From Epiperipatus broadwayi (Eukaryota > Onychophora > Udeonychophora > Euonychophora > Peripatidae), in NCBI GenBank assembly GCA_028023455.1, contig JAQFVV010000013.1, positions 5,644,001-5,708,000 of the forward strand: a DNA stretch of 64,000 nucleotides, written 5' to 3'. The notes beneath the pieces are model-generated. The model ran no database searches and was not told where the DNA came from. It worked only from the letters and a program-made list of their open reading frames with translations. The position numbers were made by a program, and so were the translations under genes. Each line of letters opens with the position of its first letter. Position 1 is the stretch's first letter. Of this stretch, positions 12,501 through 24,244 are shown piece by piece.

Positions 12501-13788
12501 TGCCACATTTGCATCATGTTTTCTTTATGACAAAAAATATTACTTGATGCAAATGTTTCAAGACCTAAATGGAGAGTATGATTTGTAACTAAAAATATCA
12601 AGATTTAAAATTGACATAACAGAAGAGATAGAAGGTGACAAATGTTTTTGTAGGACAAATCGACCAGTGTAAAGAGGCTGCATGGTTTTAGATTTGTTCT
12701 AAGAATTAATTTAATATTTTCTGTTTTTGATATTTACAGATATATTAGTTAGAAATACTAATGGTATTATAACCTGATTTGTACAACAATACCTGCAATA
12801 CCAGTAGCTCACTTAATAATGCAAGTGTTCCAATGATAGATTCACCTAATTCAGTGAAATATAGTTTTTATTTCTTTATAGATAGCATTATTACATCAAT
12901 ATCATTAAAACTGGAATGTTTCTTTTTGAAGGCATCAATGAATGTATTGGTAAAAACAGTAAATTTTAGTTCAAATGATTCAAAAAATGTCATTGATGCT
13001 GTAAACTAAAATAATCTGCTTCTATTGAATTTTTACCCAGTATATGGATTGATTATCACAAACATTTTATTTAGATAGGAAAATCACTACAAAGTACATG
13101 GAATATACACATTCAAAATAATGGCACTCATTAATTATAATTAGAAATAAGAATATAAAAGCCATGAGATGTTACAAATGCCCTTTGTTGGGTAGATTAT
13201 AAATTAGTTTTTTTTTCAAGGTTAAAATGATAATTGCATTAAAAATAAGTCATAACCCAATCATATTCATATGAAACTAGATTTATTAATTTGGACTTGA
13301 GAATTGCCATGTTTCTGAAAAATCCAAATTTTTTTAAGAAATTACAAATACAAGTAAATCAATTCTTTGGTTCATTAAAAAAATCATGATTGGTTTTTTA
13401 ATAATGATTTTATTAATAGTAGCTTAATTAAATAAAAATTAAAATTTTATGCTTGAAAACATAATAAATTGAATGTGGATTTCCAAATCAATATAGAGAT
13501 GTAACAACAGAAGTTCAGCAACTGTCAAGAAAGCTTAAAAATGACAGGTATATTATAATAAAAAGCAAAGAAGATACAGACATTCACCGACTATATCCAA
13601 CTTTAAATCCTTTTTCCTTATAAACTTAAAAATGACATAAAAATTATGTTATATCCATAAGTAACATTCTCTTGTATGATAACAATGTTATTTCAAACAG
13701 ATGGAACAAGTATCTCTTGAATAATGATACGAGAATTGAGATTATGATTTTTAATGAGTTCAAGTTCCTTATATATATATATATATAT
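9526..13788. other. AT-rich stretch without recognisable genes
   Basis: Three open frames of 62-76 codons occur (9565-9780 +, 11506-11694 -, 12779-13009 +), but none shows a motif or codon pattern I recognise. The first lies just after the Penelope-like relic and may be decayed sequence of that element. T/A homopolymer pairs near 10100-10125 could form small hairpins. The minus strand around 10720-11700 has scattered short open segments that might be an old transposon, but no family can be named. Confidence 0.35.
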
Positions 13789-14512
13789 TCACTAGATGGA
13801 GCTTACCACTAGTTCCAAACAAGCTTTAATTCTAAGTACCAACAGAGAAAGAATTCAAAATCTTTATCATACTATTCTCATCTCCAGACAAATTGGTTTT
13901 GAGCTTAATAGCTCACCTCAGTGAAGAGTTAGGATTTCAGAAACTAGATCTAAAACTCCAACTCAGAACACTTATTTAATACATTACTATCAGTTTGAAA
14001 ACTCAAATTTTTTAGAAATGTAAATTTTTTCAAATCTAGCTTTACAAACCAGATAGCTATATGGGTCTGAACTCAGTTCAGTTTCACCATATACTAATAG
14101 CTAAAGCAATTTTACATCGCAAAAGCCTCCAAGGGTACACTTATAATAATTAATAAAACAAGTCACAAATTGTGTAACTTGCCTTTAAGCTTGTGTTAAA
14201 ATGTTCACTAGATGGAGCTTACCACTAGCTCCAAACAAGCTTTAATTATAAGTGCCAACAGAAAAAAAAATTCAAAATCACTATTGTACTATCCTCATCT
14301 CCAGACCAATTGGTTTCAAGCTTAATGGCTCACCTTAGTGAAGAGTTAGGATTTCAGAAACTAGATCTAAAATTCCAACTCAGAGTACTTCTTTAATATG
14401 TTACTATCAGTAAAGCTTGTTTGAAGCTAGTGGTAAGCTCCATCTAGTGAACGTTTTAGCATAAGCTTAAAGGCAAGTTGCACAATTTGTGACTTGTTTT
14501 ATTATATATATA
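13789..14512. repeat. composite repeat: two direct ~210-bp copies plus an inverted arm
   Basis: A unit beginning TTCACTAGATGGAGCTTACC occurs at 13789 and again at 14202; both copies continue for about 200 bp with the shared internal block CAGAAACTAGATCTAAAA. The second copy is followed at about 14413-14507 by an inverted copy of the segment 14145-14230, giving a long hairpin with an intervening ~180-bp loop. The first unit extends further (to about 14160) with a segment that reappears in the related repeat at 30750-31160. The structure suggests a nested foldback MITE. A TA dinucleotide run flanks its right end at 14502-14516. Confidence 0.7.
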
Positions 14513-14517
14513 TATAT

Positions 14518-14770
14518 TGTAACCCAGCAATCAATTGGTACCTTATGGCTGAGCAAAAGTCAACATTGTTGGGCAAGCCAAAAAATGAATCATGTAATCC
14601 ACCTGAATGGTCATAAAGAGACATTGGCTAGCAATTAGAGGTTACATAAATAGGCACCACATAACATGGACTTTTAAACACCAGAATATGAGTTCTTTTA
14701 TAGACAATGCCACAGATAAATATAAGTATTAAAATACAAGATTCTTTTATAATTCAAAATATCTTATCTT
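14518..14770. repeat. dispersed ~250-bp repeat, copy 1
   Basis: This matches 30502-30745 over about 250 bp in the same orientation, at roughly 75-80% by eye. Shared blocks include CCAGCAATCAA, TTGGGCAAGCCAAAAA and CACCATATAACATG-like segments. It starts directly after a (TA)n run. It has no clear tRNA promoter boxes, so I do not call it a SINE. It lies 5' of the large duplicated block in both copies, which suggests the duplication may begin here. Confidence 0.6.
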
Positions 14771-16938
14771 AGTTCTTAAAATATCTTTATTTCTAATATA
14801 GATTCTTTTCAATTTTAAATGTTTAAAAATATCTTGATCTCAGGGTTCAAATTCAGAATAAAATGCACTTGCAACAAAATATTAATAGTAATACTGTAAC
14901 TTCTGAACAAAAATATAGTAGTTATTATTTAAGCTAGATATGGAACATTTGACATTTCTCTTAGTTTATTTTAGAAATCTTAGTATTTTTAAGAAGATAG
15001 AAATATAATCACATAATAATGGAGTACTCAAATACTTAATTAATATATAATTGGTAACTTGAAGAACATTTCTAAATACTTTACAATTATTTAAATACAA
15101 CTATTTTTCTACTGACTGTAAAATACAGAAATCATATATTTTCTGATGCAAATTTGAATAATCAATATCAAAATAATGTAGAAAGCAGTAAGAGTATCTT
15201 TTATGCAGACAACTACATAACAAGTGCATTTGAAATGAAGTAAATAATACAACATTTATCTTCTAAGAATGCAGATAAAATAATTATTAAGCAAAATGAA
15301 TGTATAAACACTATGTGACGGTTGAAATGCACTCTTAAAAAAATATTATTAATACAAACTTTATTAGATTTTCAGATAAATAGATGGTCTAATGCAATGA
15401 TATCATAATAACAACAAAACAAAAATAAATACAATTAATAATAAAAATATTTATTTACAACATATAATAATCCATATAATAGAAATATTTATTTACAATA
15501 ATCATTATTATTTCTTTTAATCTACTATACTATGTTTACAAATTTTAACAACTTTATACATTGGTGTACCTTTCTAAAACCATTTTTACAATTTTCACAG
15601 TTATATTCATTACCTAATAGTTTTCTCATTTATCAAATACGATCTTTATTTCAAACCCAGTACCCATAAAATAAAATAATATACCTATATGCCTTTGTCC
15701 ATGCTACTAGGAGATATTAAGCACTTTTCTTAATCAAAAACACTATTAAAAATCAGTATGGAGATGTTTAATAGATGTTAATATGATATCAACAAATATT
15801 ATGCAATGTAAGATAATTATAACATTAACAATATGTATGTTGGGGCAAGGTAATAATTACACTTGTCATTGATAATATATTTTAAATAAAAAAATTATAA
15901 TGGAACTAATAATGAATTATAAAGCTGAACATGCCTGTAGATACACACTAAAAATATACTCCAATATTAAAATTCTGGCCAAAATGGATAAGGGAGGTAC
16001 GAACTCATAAAATACGAACAAGCACATAGTACTATGTGTAAGCAGTGCTGATGAATTAATGAGCTGCATTCTCTTTCATGGAGGGGCTAAATACACGTAA
16101 AAATAATATAATATCCATTTAAAATTGCCTCAAATTATATTACTAATAATAAAAGGCACGTATAAATAATTATCCATTTTGCATGCACATACAAAAGGCA
16201 TATAATTCATTAACTTGTTTTAAGATTATATGTATACCAACAAAACTATTATTGCATAATGGTGACAACACTTTATTTATAAATTACATAAAATTCTCAC
16301 ACACATACTTGATATTTATAATACTTTCATTCATAAAATACTCTTCATAAATATACAAAAAGTTGTTATACCTCTGGTACAATCATTTATATGATTTTAA
16401 ATAATCATTTAAAAAAACTCTGGAACAATAAAACCAGGTCACAAAATAAACACCTTTTAAATTCCATTCCTCGAACACCATTTTCATAAAAGTATTTATG
16501 ATAACATAATTAATAATAATACTATAATAATTTTAAGTATATAAAAATATATACGTTATTATAATATTTTTCTTAATATTAGAAACTATATCTTTTTTCT
16601 TTGGAAAGGAAATTATCTCTTGGTTCGAGTTCTTTCTTGAATTTTCACAATGAAATTTAACAATTTCAAAATAATCATGAGAGGTGACTGCAGATAATTT
16701 TAGTTGCAAACAGTTTCTTTTAAAATACATTTTAAATGACAATGGGAATCAGAGAAGTAATGAACCGAAGAATAATTTTAATTATAAATTGATCTTTATG
16801 AAATTTTTATTATAATAAGTTAACTTTTTAAGCAACTTTAATTACATACTGCAAATTTAAATTATATTTCTTCCATTTCTAAGTACAAAACAACATTGTG
16901 TTTCCCTGATGGTTTGTGATGATGGTATTTTAGTTGCG

Positions 16939-17215
16939 TATATATATATAATTATTCAAAACAATACAATAATTAATACAGTAAAACAATATTTTAAAAA
17001 AACAAATATATACCAATTTAATAGAAGTACTTTCAACTATCTATGTAGTCGTTGTCAACTAGATTCAAATTGTTTTTTTCTAATACAATTTGAATCTAGT
17101 TGACAACGACTACATAGATAGTTGAAAGTACTTCTATTAAATTGGTATATATATATATTTTTAAATATTGTTTTACTGTATTAATTATTGTATTGTTTTG
17201 AATAATTATATATAT
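16939..17215. repeat. near-perfect palindrome, ~130-bp arms, 13-nt loop
   Basis: The left arm 16939-17072 is complementary to the right arm from 17086 to about 17215; the loop is 17073-17085, mostly T. The inner ~62 bp appear to pair without mismatch, and the outer part differs only by small A/T length changes. It lies inside the segment that copy B (31331-34172) lacks. Such arms would form a strong DNA cruciform or RNA hairpin. The alternative is a fold-back sequencing or assembly artefact. Confidence 0.85.
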
Positions 17216-17260
17216 TTTATTATAATTGGAATACAGACATTGATTAATTATATATATATA

Positions 17261-17768
17261 TATTGAATTATTTCCATCATCTAATATAAGTATTAAATGT
17301 CTTTAGAAAAAAAATCATCATTATTTAAATATTCCAAATACATTCAACTGTTAGTAATAGCACACAGATAAATATATGCACAACATTTTGAGAGGTATTA
17401 TTCTTCCCTCTTCTTCAGGTATTGCTGGCCTGACAAGTGACAATACTAGTATAAGAATCAAATCAAACCTGGATCCTTAGATGTTTGAGTATTGAATTTA
17501 AGACAACACTCTCAGTTGGTTAGAGAATTACCTTAAAATTAAATACTAAAAAATCTAAGGGTTCATGTTTGATTCCCATGCTAATACTGTCATTGGTCAA
17601 GCCAGCAACACCTAAGCAAGAGGAAAAAAATAGTACCTCACAAAATGTTGTGTATATACTAACTTGTGAGCTATTAGTAACAGTTGAATGTATTTGGAAT
17701 ATTTAAATAAACTTGAATTTTTCTAAAGGCATTCAATACTTATATTAGATGATGGAAATAGTCCAATA
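17261..17768. mobile_element. foldback MITE, ~508 bp, TA-flanked
   Basis: The ends are inverted repeats: TATTGAATTATTTCCATCAT at 17261 and the complement of TATTGGACTATTTCCATCAT ending at 17768. Complementarity continues inwards for well over 100 bp (around 17370-17460 pairs with 17550-17650), leaving a short unique centre. TA at both ends fits a Tc1/mariner-type target duplication. No transposase is encoded. It is nested in the part of copy A that is absent from copy B. Confidence 0.75.
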
Positions 17769-18706
17769 TATAAATACAAATATAAAACATGTTTGAATTA
17801 ATAAGCAATTTGGAAAAACTATTCAAATAAATAAATAAATGAACTTGAGATAAATAGCTATGTTATTTGTTTTAACACAAAACAAACTGAATAGTCTTTT
17901 CCTTATGAGAACTAAAAGGTTGATTTTCATAAATTGGTCTTTTAGAATAATTATGTAAGACAATTCAAATAATTGTTGCTGCTTTTTTTTATAGACTTAA
18001 TACTTTTATAAAAGTTCATCATTCTATATCTTTAATATAAGTATATTGACTATTTTTAGTGAAAATAATTAATATTAATAACTAATTGAAAATTAGTTAA
18101 AACTTGCAGGAGGTAGTCTTATAGCAAAATTTCAAAATTTAGCTAATATTTATATAAAATGAAACAACATACTTTTCCTTATGTAAATTCTCTTTTCCTT
18201 TGGCTTCTTTTGAAATACATTAGAATCTTTTAACATCTTTTTAAACTTACTGTTTGATGAATCAGTTGAGCATATGCTTTTAGGAGAAATATTGCAATGG
18301 AAAGCACATAGTTTTTTCTTATTCAGGCATATTGATCAAGAAATGTAAAACTTAAACTTTTTAAATTGGATTTTAAAAAAAATTAAATAAAACCAATTAA
18401 TTCAAACTAAAGTGAAGATAAAATTTTAATAATAATAAAATTTAGATTCTCTTTTTATATTAGTGTGTATGTCTTTTATATATCCATGCATATCAAGATT
18501 TTCTACTGCATTTATGGTATTTTAAATCAATCTTCACCCAATATTCATTATAATATTTAAATTACTGTGTACTTTTATCTTGTTAATTGATCTGACCTTG
18601 AACTCTATCAATCCATATGATTATGTCATGTGATTGTCTAGACTAAAATGAACTTTTCAATTACAGCTTAATTACTACAATGAATGATTTATTTAATACT
18701 AATAAA

Positions 18707-18878
18707 AATAAACAAGGCAAAACTCTCCATACAGTAGTGCCACCCTGTGTGAACCAGAGTAATCAATTGATGCCAGAAGGCTTGTGCATAAAATCCCTAT
18801 CTAATGCATACTCATCCAATATCCCCAGACTAGTTTCTGGCTTGTGATAGTATAAGAGATGGTGATCATGTGACTATT
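18707..18878. mobile_element. 172-bp insertion in copy A, SINE-like
   Basis: Comparison with copy B (34050-34075) shows an uninterrupted site there, so this segment is an insertion in A or a precise loss in B. The flanks carry an imperfect ~11-bp direct repeat (CTAATAAAAAT left, CTATTAAAAAT right). It is richer in G+C than its surroundings. No clear pol III box pair was found, so the SINE label is tentative. Confidence 0.5.
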
Positions 18879-18990
18879 AAAAATCATCTATTTATTTCAA
18901 ATTAAACATTATTTTTATTCAAATACCCTTTTTTCATCCTTTCCCTTGTATTATTTAAAACCTTTTTTTTTAATAATTAGAAAGTGATGA

Positions 18991-21900
18991 AATGTATCTG
19001 TGATATGTGTCTATATATTGTAACCTTCCATCCTATACTTCCCCAACAAATTATGTATACAAATTAAATGTGAAAAACAAAGATATTATTTTCTGACTAT
19101 TGAACTGATTAGCATGAAACTATAAATCTAAAGAAAATTACAAAGTGATTATGAAGATAATAACTTTTGGTCAAATTAGCTTTAAAATCCCCCCAAAAAA
19201 TATTATGAGATTAATTTAATATTTGTCAAACCAATAAATAATTAATTGGGTCTATGAAATGAATATGAGATTGGAATTATAAATTAAGTAGTAAATAAAT
19301 TAGGATGTAGATAATTAAATGGATGAGGAAAATAAGTAAGAATTGAATAATAAAATGAAATGAGCCTAAGAGCAAAGAGACGAAAACGATGTGTTTGAAT
19401 CTCGAAGGATTAAGATAATGATAGACTAAGAGCTAATGACTGATTAAGATGGTAATAGGATATGAGTCAATGAAGGGTGAATTAATTATGATAATGATTT
19501 AAGATGAAATGAGAATGAAAAAATAAGGAAAGATCGAGATGATAGATGAGAACAATGATGATGATGAAAGAGGATATCCAGAACTATAAACTAATATTGT
19601 ATTAAAAGATAGTAAAATAAACTAAAGTAAAATATGGATTCCAACCTTAACTCAAACCAGAATATTTACCATCAAATTAAAACAAAATATAAGCTCAGAA
19701 GGAAGAAGAAATTTACACATTAAGTTGTGCTGATGGTAAAACAACTGTGAAAATAAACATAACTCCAATCAAAGTACAGTAAATAATTCTAAATATAAAA
19801 ACTTACCATAAATTTAACATTATACCGCAAACTACTAACTTATTCTTCTCAGGGTTCAAATAAATTAACTTATTCTTTTTCCAGATATACTCAGGTCAGT
19901 GAGAGAGATTTTGCCACTACCCAAATATAACAGACAAAACTGCTTAAAAACACTTAGAATTACTAAAATATCTAGCAATCTCAATACCAACTGAATATAA
20001 AATTTAAGCTCTATAAAGTATACACAAATGTTTAATCAAGCCAAATAACTTACAAACTCTCTTCCATTCAATAATTATGGTCTATGTGATCATAGATCAG
20101 TGAATGTTGTATTTGATAGTTTAAAAAAACTATACCAAATTTATTATGGTATTAATGTACAGTAAATTATACTATATTGATTAATGAATTTGAAATAACA
20201 AGGTAATGTGTGGATAGCAATGACAATAATGATGTGAGTGATGGCTAGCAATAACATCATAGACAACTAGATAAAAATTCCAAAATAAGATTTATTTACA
20301 TTATTTACAAATTTTCTTAACATCATAAACAGTTAAACATCTGTTCCCAGAAAACATATATAAAACAAGGTATATTTTCTTTCAACTACATGTATGGGTG
20401 ATAAAATAATAAAATGTCACAATATTCTCATTGTTCCCATAATTGTTAATTAGGTTTTCACTATTGTGTATTGTAAAACAGGTATATTACACTGCTTGGC
20501 ATAAATAAGTATTACAGTACAAGGTAAGAGTGTTTTGTAAATAATAAGGGTAGTTGACAACCTTAATATTTAAACCCAATGCTTAAAGCAGCATTTTCAC
20601 TATAGCTTTCTTAGCTGTATATAAGAATATGATAATGGTAATTATCATATTAAGCATAAAGATAAGACTTATTCTTTGATATATTTATTTAATATTATTT
20701 AATATGACCTTAGTTAACCATACAATTAGATTCTTATTATTTAATCTAAAGAAATGTCTAAATATGGGCACAGACATCAAAAGTTAGATGTATACATGAT
20801 ATTTACCCTGCCTATGTCCATAAATGATCATTCTGATTATAAAAAGGCTTTACTGATTCATCAGCAAATCACTGCTTGATGAACATCAATGACAGTACTG
20901 TGTGTGTATCTCCTGTTATGTTAGACATAAACTAAGTCTTATAATTATTAATAAGATTTGTTGGTAAGTTTAATTGGCTTGTCCATAAGTTGTCACAGCC
21001 CAACTCACACACTATTTGACTTCACTAAACACTATAGATAACAAGTATCCTTGATTAACTTTACATTATCATTGCCATACAAATTTTTTAAATACTCAAA
21101 ATAACTTCACCATACCTGGTGAGAAAATCACTCTATATCCTCCTGAGGGATAAGATACTAAAAAGAGGCTCTTCACAACAACATTACATTGTTGTGTAAT
21201 AATATAGCAAATTCCCATACCTTTTTCCTAGGTATAAATGTGTGGACATTGTCTCAACACAGGGAAACAGAAAATGTGCTCTGAAAACAACTCTCTCTCT
21301 AGGGATTAATGATGCTATTTAAGCATTCTTTATTTATTTGCCTCAATAAAATAATTTGCTCATGAAGTAAGTAATGGGTGAGACTATTCTTTCTTCACCC
21401 ATGCATCCCATACATAATACAGTGTTTAAAACATAAGTAGAGCAATAATTTATTACTTAATTCATTAGATATGTTCAAGCATTTGTTTCAAGTTTTCAAA
21501 AGCTATTCACAAAGCACATAACTAATCAGTTTATAAAATCCATTTAAATTTACGTAAGTTTATTAATAACATATTTTTTTTTTTAAAAAAAATCAACTGC
21601 AAATGAGAACAATAAATAAAAGAAATTCACATCCAATTTCATCCTCTTCCACCTGTTTTTTTATCAGCACATTTGGAGATAAGTTAATAAATAGTTCATT
21701 AATTATATGTCACTCATTTTTGTTTCTTATTTCTAGACACAAAATGGTTAAGTAAGTATTTTATCAATAATAAAAATAAAGCAGATTAGAATATATTATC
21801 CTCGCACACTTTCCATTTAAACTTCATTTCTTTACAATTAGCAAAAATTATTAATAAAGAGTCCCTGAAGTGTTTAATAAAAGAGTTCAACAAAAATTTT

Positions 21901-22737
21901 CCAGTATAATAGAATCCATATATTCCAGTTATTTTTCTAATATCGGAATTAAGATTTGGGTAAAATAGTTTTGAAATATAAACACACATTTCCATTGTTT
22001 TTTTAATATTAGAAATTAAAATTAAATGGTTTATAATATAGGCACACATATGTATCTCAACTGATGGTTTTAAAATTTAAACTATTCAATTAAAAGCAAG
22101 TGATATAGTTTATTTTTACTGTCATTTATGTTTTCATTTGTCCAGAAAATTAATAATGGTTTTTCACTTTCAAACTTGGGTCATAGAAGAATCAGCTTGC
22201 AGAAACAAAATTGTACTAATAAAAACTTTTATTGGGAGAGAAATGATGAAATCAGAAAGCAAAGTAAAGTGAAGTGAAGTAAAATCACCCTTTTTGTAAA
22301 TATATTTATCTTTTATATATCCTAGATTATTACCCAAGTATCTGTTCTTCCAATAAGCCAAGATCATTTGAAAGTTCAAAGGTTTCTAGAAACAGAACTG
22401 CTCTGCCCATTGCACTGAAATTAATTAACAAAAAAAATATGCAAGAAAATTTCTTATTGTGAAAAAGAAAGTCAAAAAATCATTTTGTTTTAAATAAAAA
22501 AAAAAAAATTAAATCAAACTAAGAATAAAATATTTTACATTTCTAAAGTAACAAAATAAAACTAATGATAAATTATTTTAGCAAATAAAATATTTAATAG
22601 TATATTTGCAATTTAATAATCCATTGGTCAAATGATCTATTGATTCATTTAAAATGTAACTAAGCTGGTTATTCAAGCTATTGGTTATGAAATCAAATAT
22701 TTTGCTATGAGACATGATATTTGATGGTTTAATGAAG
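18991..22737. other. AT-rich, with a purine-rich tract at 19250-19570
   Basis: From about 19250 to 19570 the plus strand is strongly enriched in A and G with recurring GAT/GATGA and AATGA motifs, like a very degenerate minisatellite. A block near 19878-19935 (GATATACTCAGGTCAG) resembles part of the repeat at 24087-24240. Two minus-strand frames, 21786-22049 (87 codons) and 22170-22379 (69 codons), have no recognisable motif. No gene is supported. Confidence 0.35.
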
Positions 22738-22739
22738 TA

Positions 22740-23603
22740 CACCTGGGTCTCATTTTATGTGGATTATTTTAATGCAATTTTGAAGATAACCCATATTTCT
22801 TAATATCTTTCATAATTCACTATATTTATTAGATATCAAGAAATTTAAATTATTAATAACTTATTTTGACTTGAAATACTTTTTTTTTCAAAAATATGTT
22901 ATATTAGCAGCTAACATGAATTATGGCCTGAAGATGTATTTAGAATCTTAACTTCTATGTAAATAACCTACTTATACTAATGAGTAAATAATAATAATAG
23001 ATTATACATATAAAATTATCGCAATAAATATTCAAAAATTTTAAACTTTTAAAATGTATTTTGTTAGTTAAAACAAATAATTTTTTAGATTGTTAAAATA
23101 AATAATGAAGATTTTATTGATTGTTTAAACTGAAAATAATCTTTCTAATGATAATTTATAATCTTTTTGTTTTGATTGCGATCTCATTTTTTTAATATAG
23201 AAACAGAAAACCATTAACACAGCACAAGACTGAAAGTGGCACTAGTTGCACATCACATCATGAATCTGATTTCTTATCAGTTAACAAATGAATGCATATT
23301 GTCAAATAGTGGTAATGATTAAAATATGTATGAAAAATGTAAAATTAAATACTGTAGTTAATAAAAAAAGTTTGTCTTGTATTAATTTTTTTCAAATATT
23401 TGAAATTTTTTATTAGTCATATTTTATTTTTTTAATGCAAATTTTAAAGTAATTTTTCCTTGTTGTTTTGCTTTTATACAATTTCTGAAAATTACTAAAA
23501 CATATCCCCCATTTTACAAGGTAAATTAAGTCTATTTTTGTGCAATTTCTTTTGTGCGCATTTTCTGAGGAACCTATCTACTGCATAAAATGAGATCCAG
23601 GTG
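22740..23603. mobile_element. non-autonomous TIR element with TA target duplication, ~864 bp
   Basis: The left terminus CACCTGGGTCTCATTTTATG at 22740 is repeated in inverted form, with one mismatch, ending at 23603. Each is flanked directly by TA (22738-22739 and 23604-23605). A ~20-bp TIR and a TA target duplication are the signature of the Tc1/mariner superfamily. The interior is AT-rich with no transposase frame, so this is a MITE-like internal-deletion derivative that needs a transposase encoded elsewhere. Confidence 0.7.
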
Positions 23604-24086
23604 TATATGAATGGAAAATGAAGCTGAAAGATGGCACAAGCACACATAAACATTCACAATTAATGTACTACAGGTACTAAACTGATCTGATTGAAATGAC
23701 AGTTTCTATGATGATGAGCCAATATTGTACTATTTACACTATGGATTGAAATATTATAAGTTAATAAACCAGAGAATTATCTCAACAAATATCAATACTG
23801 TTCTGCAGAAAAACAAAACAAACTGGAATCAACTTAAACCAAACTCGAGTTCTGTGACAAGCCATCCCCCTTTCTATTATTCTATCATTAATTACTCACT
23901 AAAGAAGAATATTGAACATCTCAAAACTTTCAAATTATATCTATAAGTGCTTTCAAACATAGTTTTAGCTCATTAATAAATTTCAAGTTATTTCATTTTT
24001 TTAGTAAGATACCATCAGATGTTACTGATACAGGGCTACTTATATTCAATCAATATTTCTGGTGCCTATCCAGAAAGTTATATATA

Positions 24087-24240
24087 TTGTACCAGTCAAA
24101 AATATATGTCCATCCAACGAGATTTAAAATCTAAGCAAAAGTATCTCAAATTCATTCATGCTCAAGATATACAGGTCAGGAGCAATCATGAATTCTAACC
24201 TGTTTGCCCATTCCCCAAATATACGACACTACAGACAACA
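24087..24240 (-). repeat. diverged SINE-like repeat ending in a TA run
   Basis: On the minus strand the segment ends TTTGACTGGTACAA followed by TATATA. The same end is found in minus orientation at 60476-60610 and as an isolated end in plus orientation near 59153. Internally it shares the order CCCATTCC, a G-T-C-A-G-G or G-A-T-C-A-G-G core, then GTACCAGTCAAA (plus-strand view) with the 60.5-kb copy. The divergence is high. Confidence 0.4.
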
Positions 24241-24244
24241 CCTA

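Larger units (their letters stand above)
15135..18990. repeat. large duplicated block, copy A
   Basis: Sequence from TATATTTTCTGATGC (15135) to about 18990 aligns collinearly with 31331-34172, by eye roughly 85% identical. Copy A is longer because it carries an ~890-bp insertion at about 16897-17790 (a palindrome plus a foldback MITE) and a 172-bp insertion at about 18707-18878. There is no coding capacity in either copy; the pair of minus-strand frames at 16533-16742 and 32766-32966 are alike only because the DNA is. The block may be a fragment of a large non-coding repeat family or a local segmental duplication. Confidence 0.75.

Noticed and set aside
16533-16742. Similar minus-strand frames in copies A (16533-16742) and B (32766-32966) suggesting a conserved peptide
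   Set aside because: The frames share only what the duplicated DNA shares. Stops and length changes differ between the copies, so there is no sign of selection for protein.
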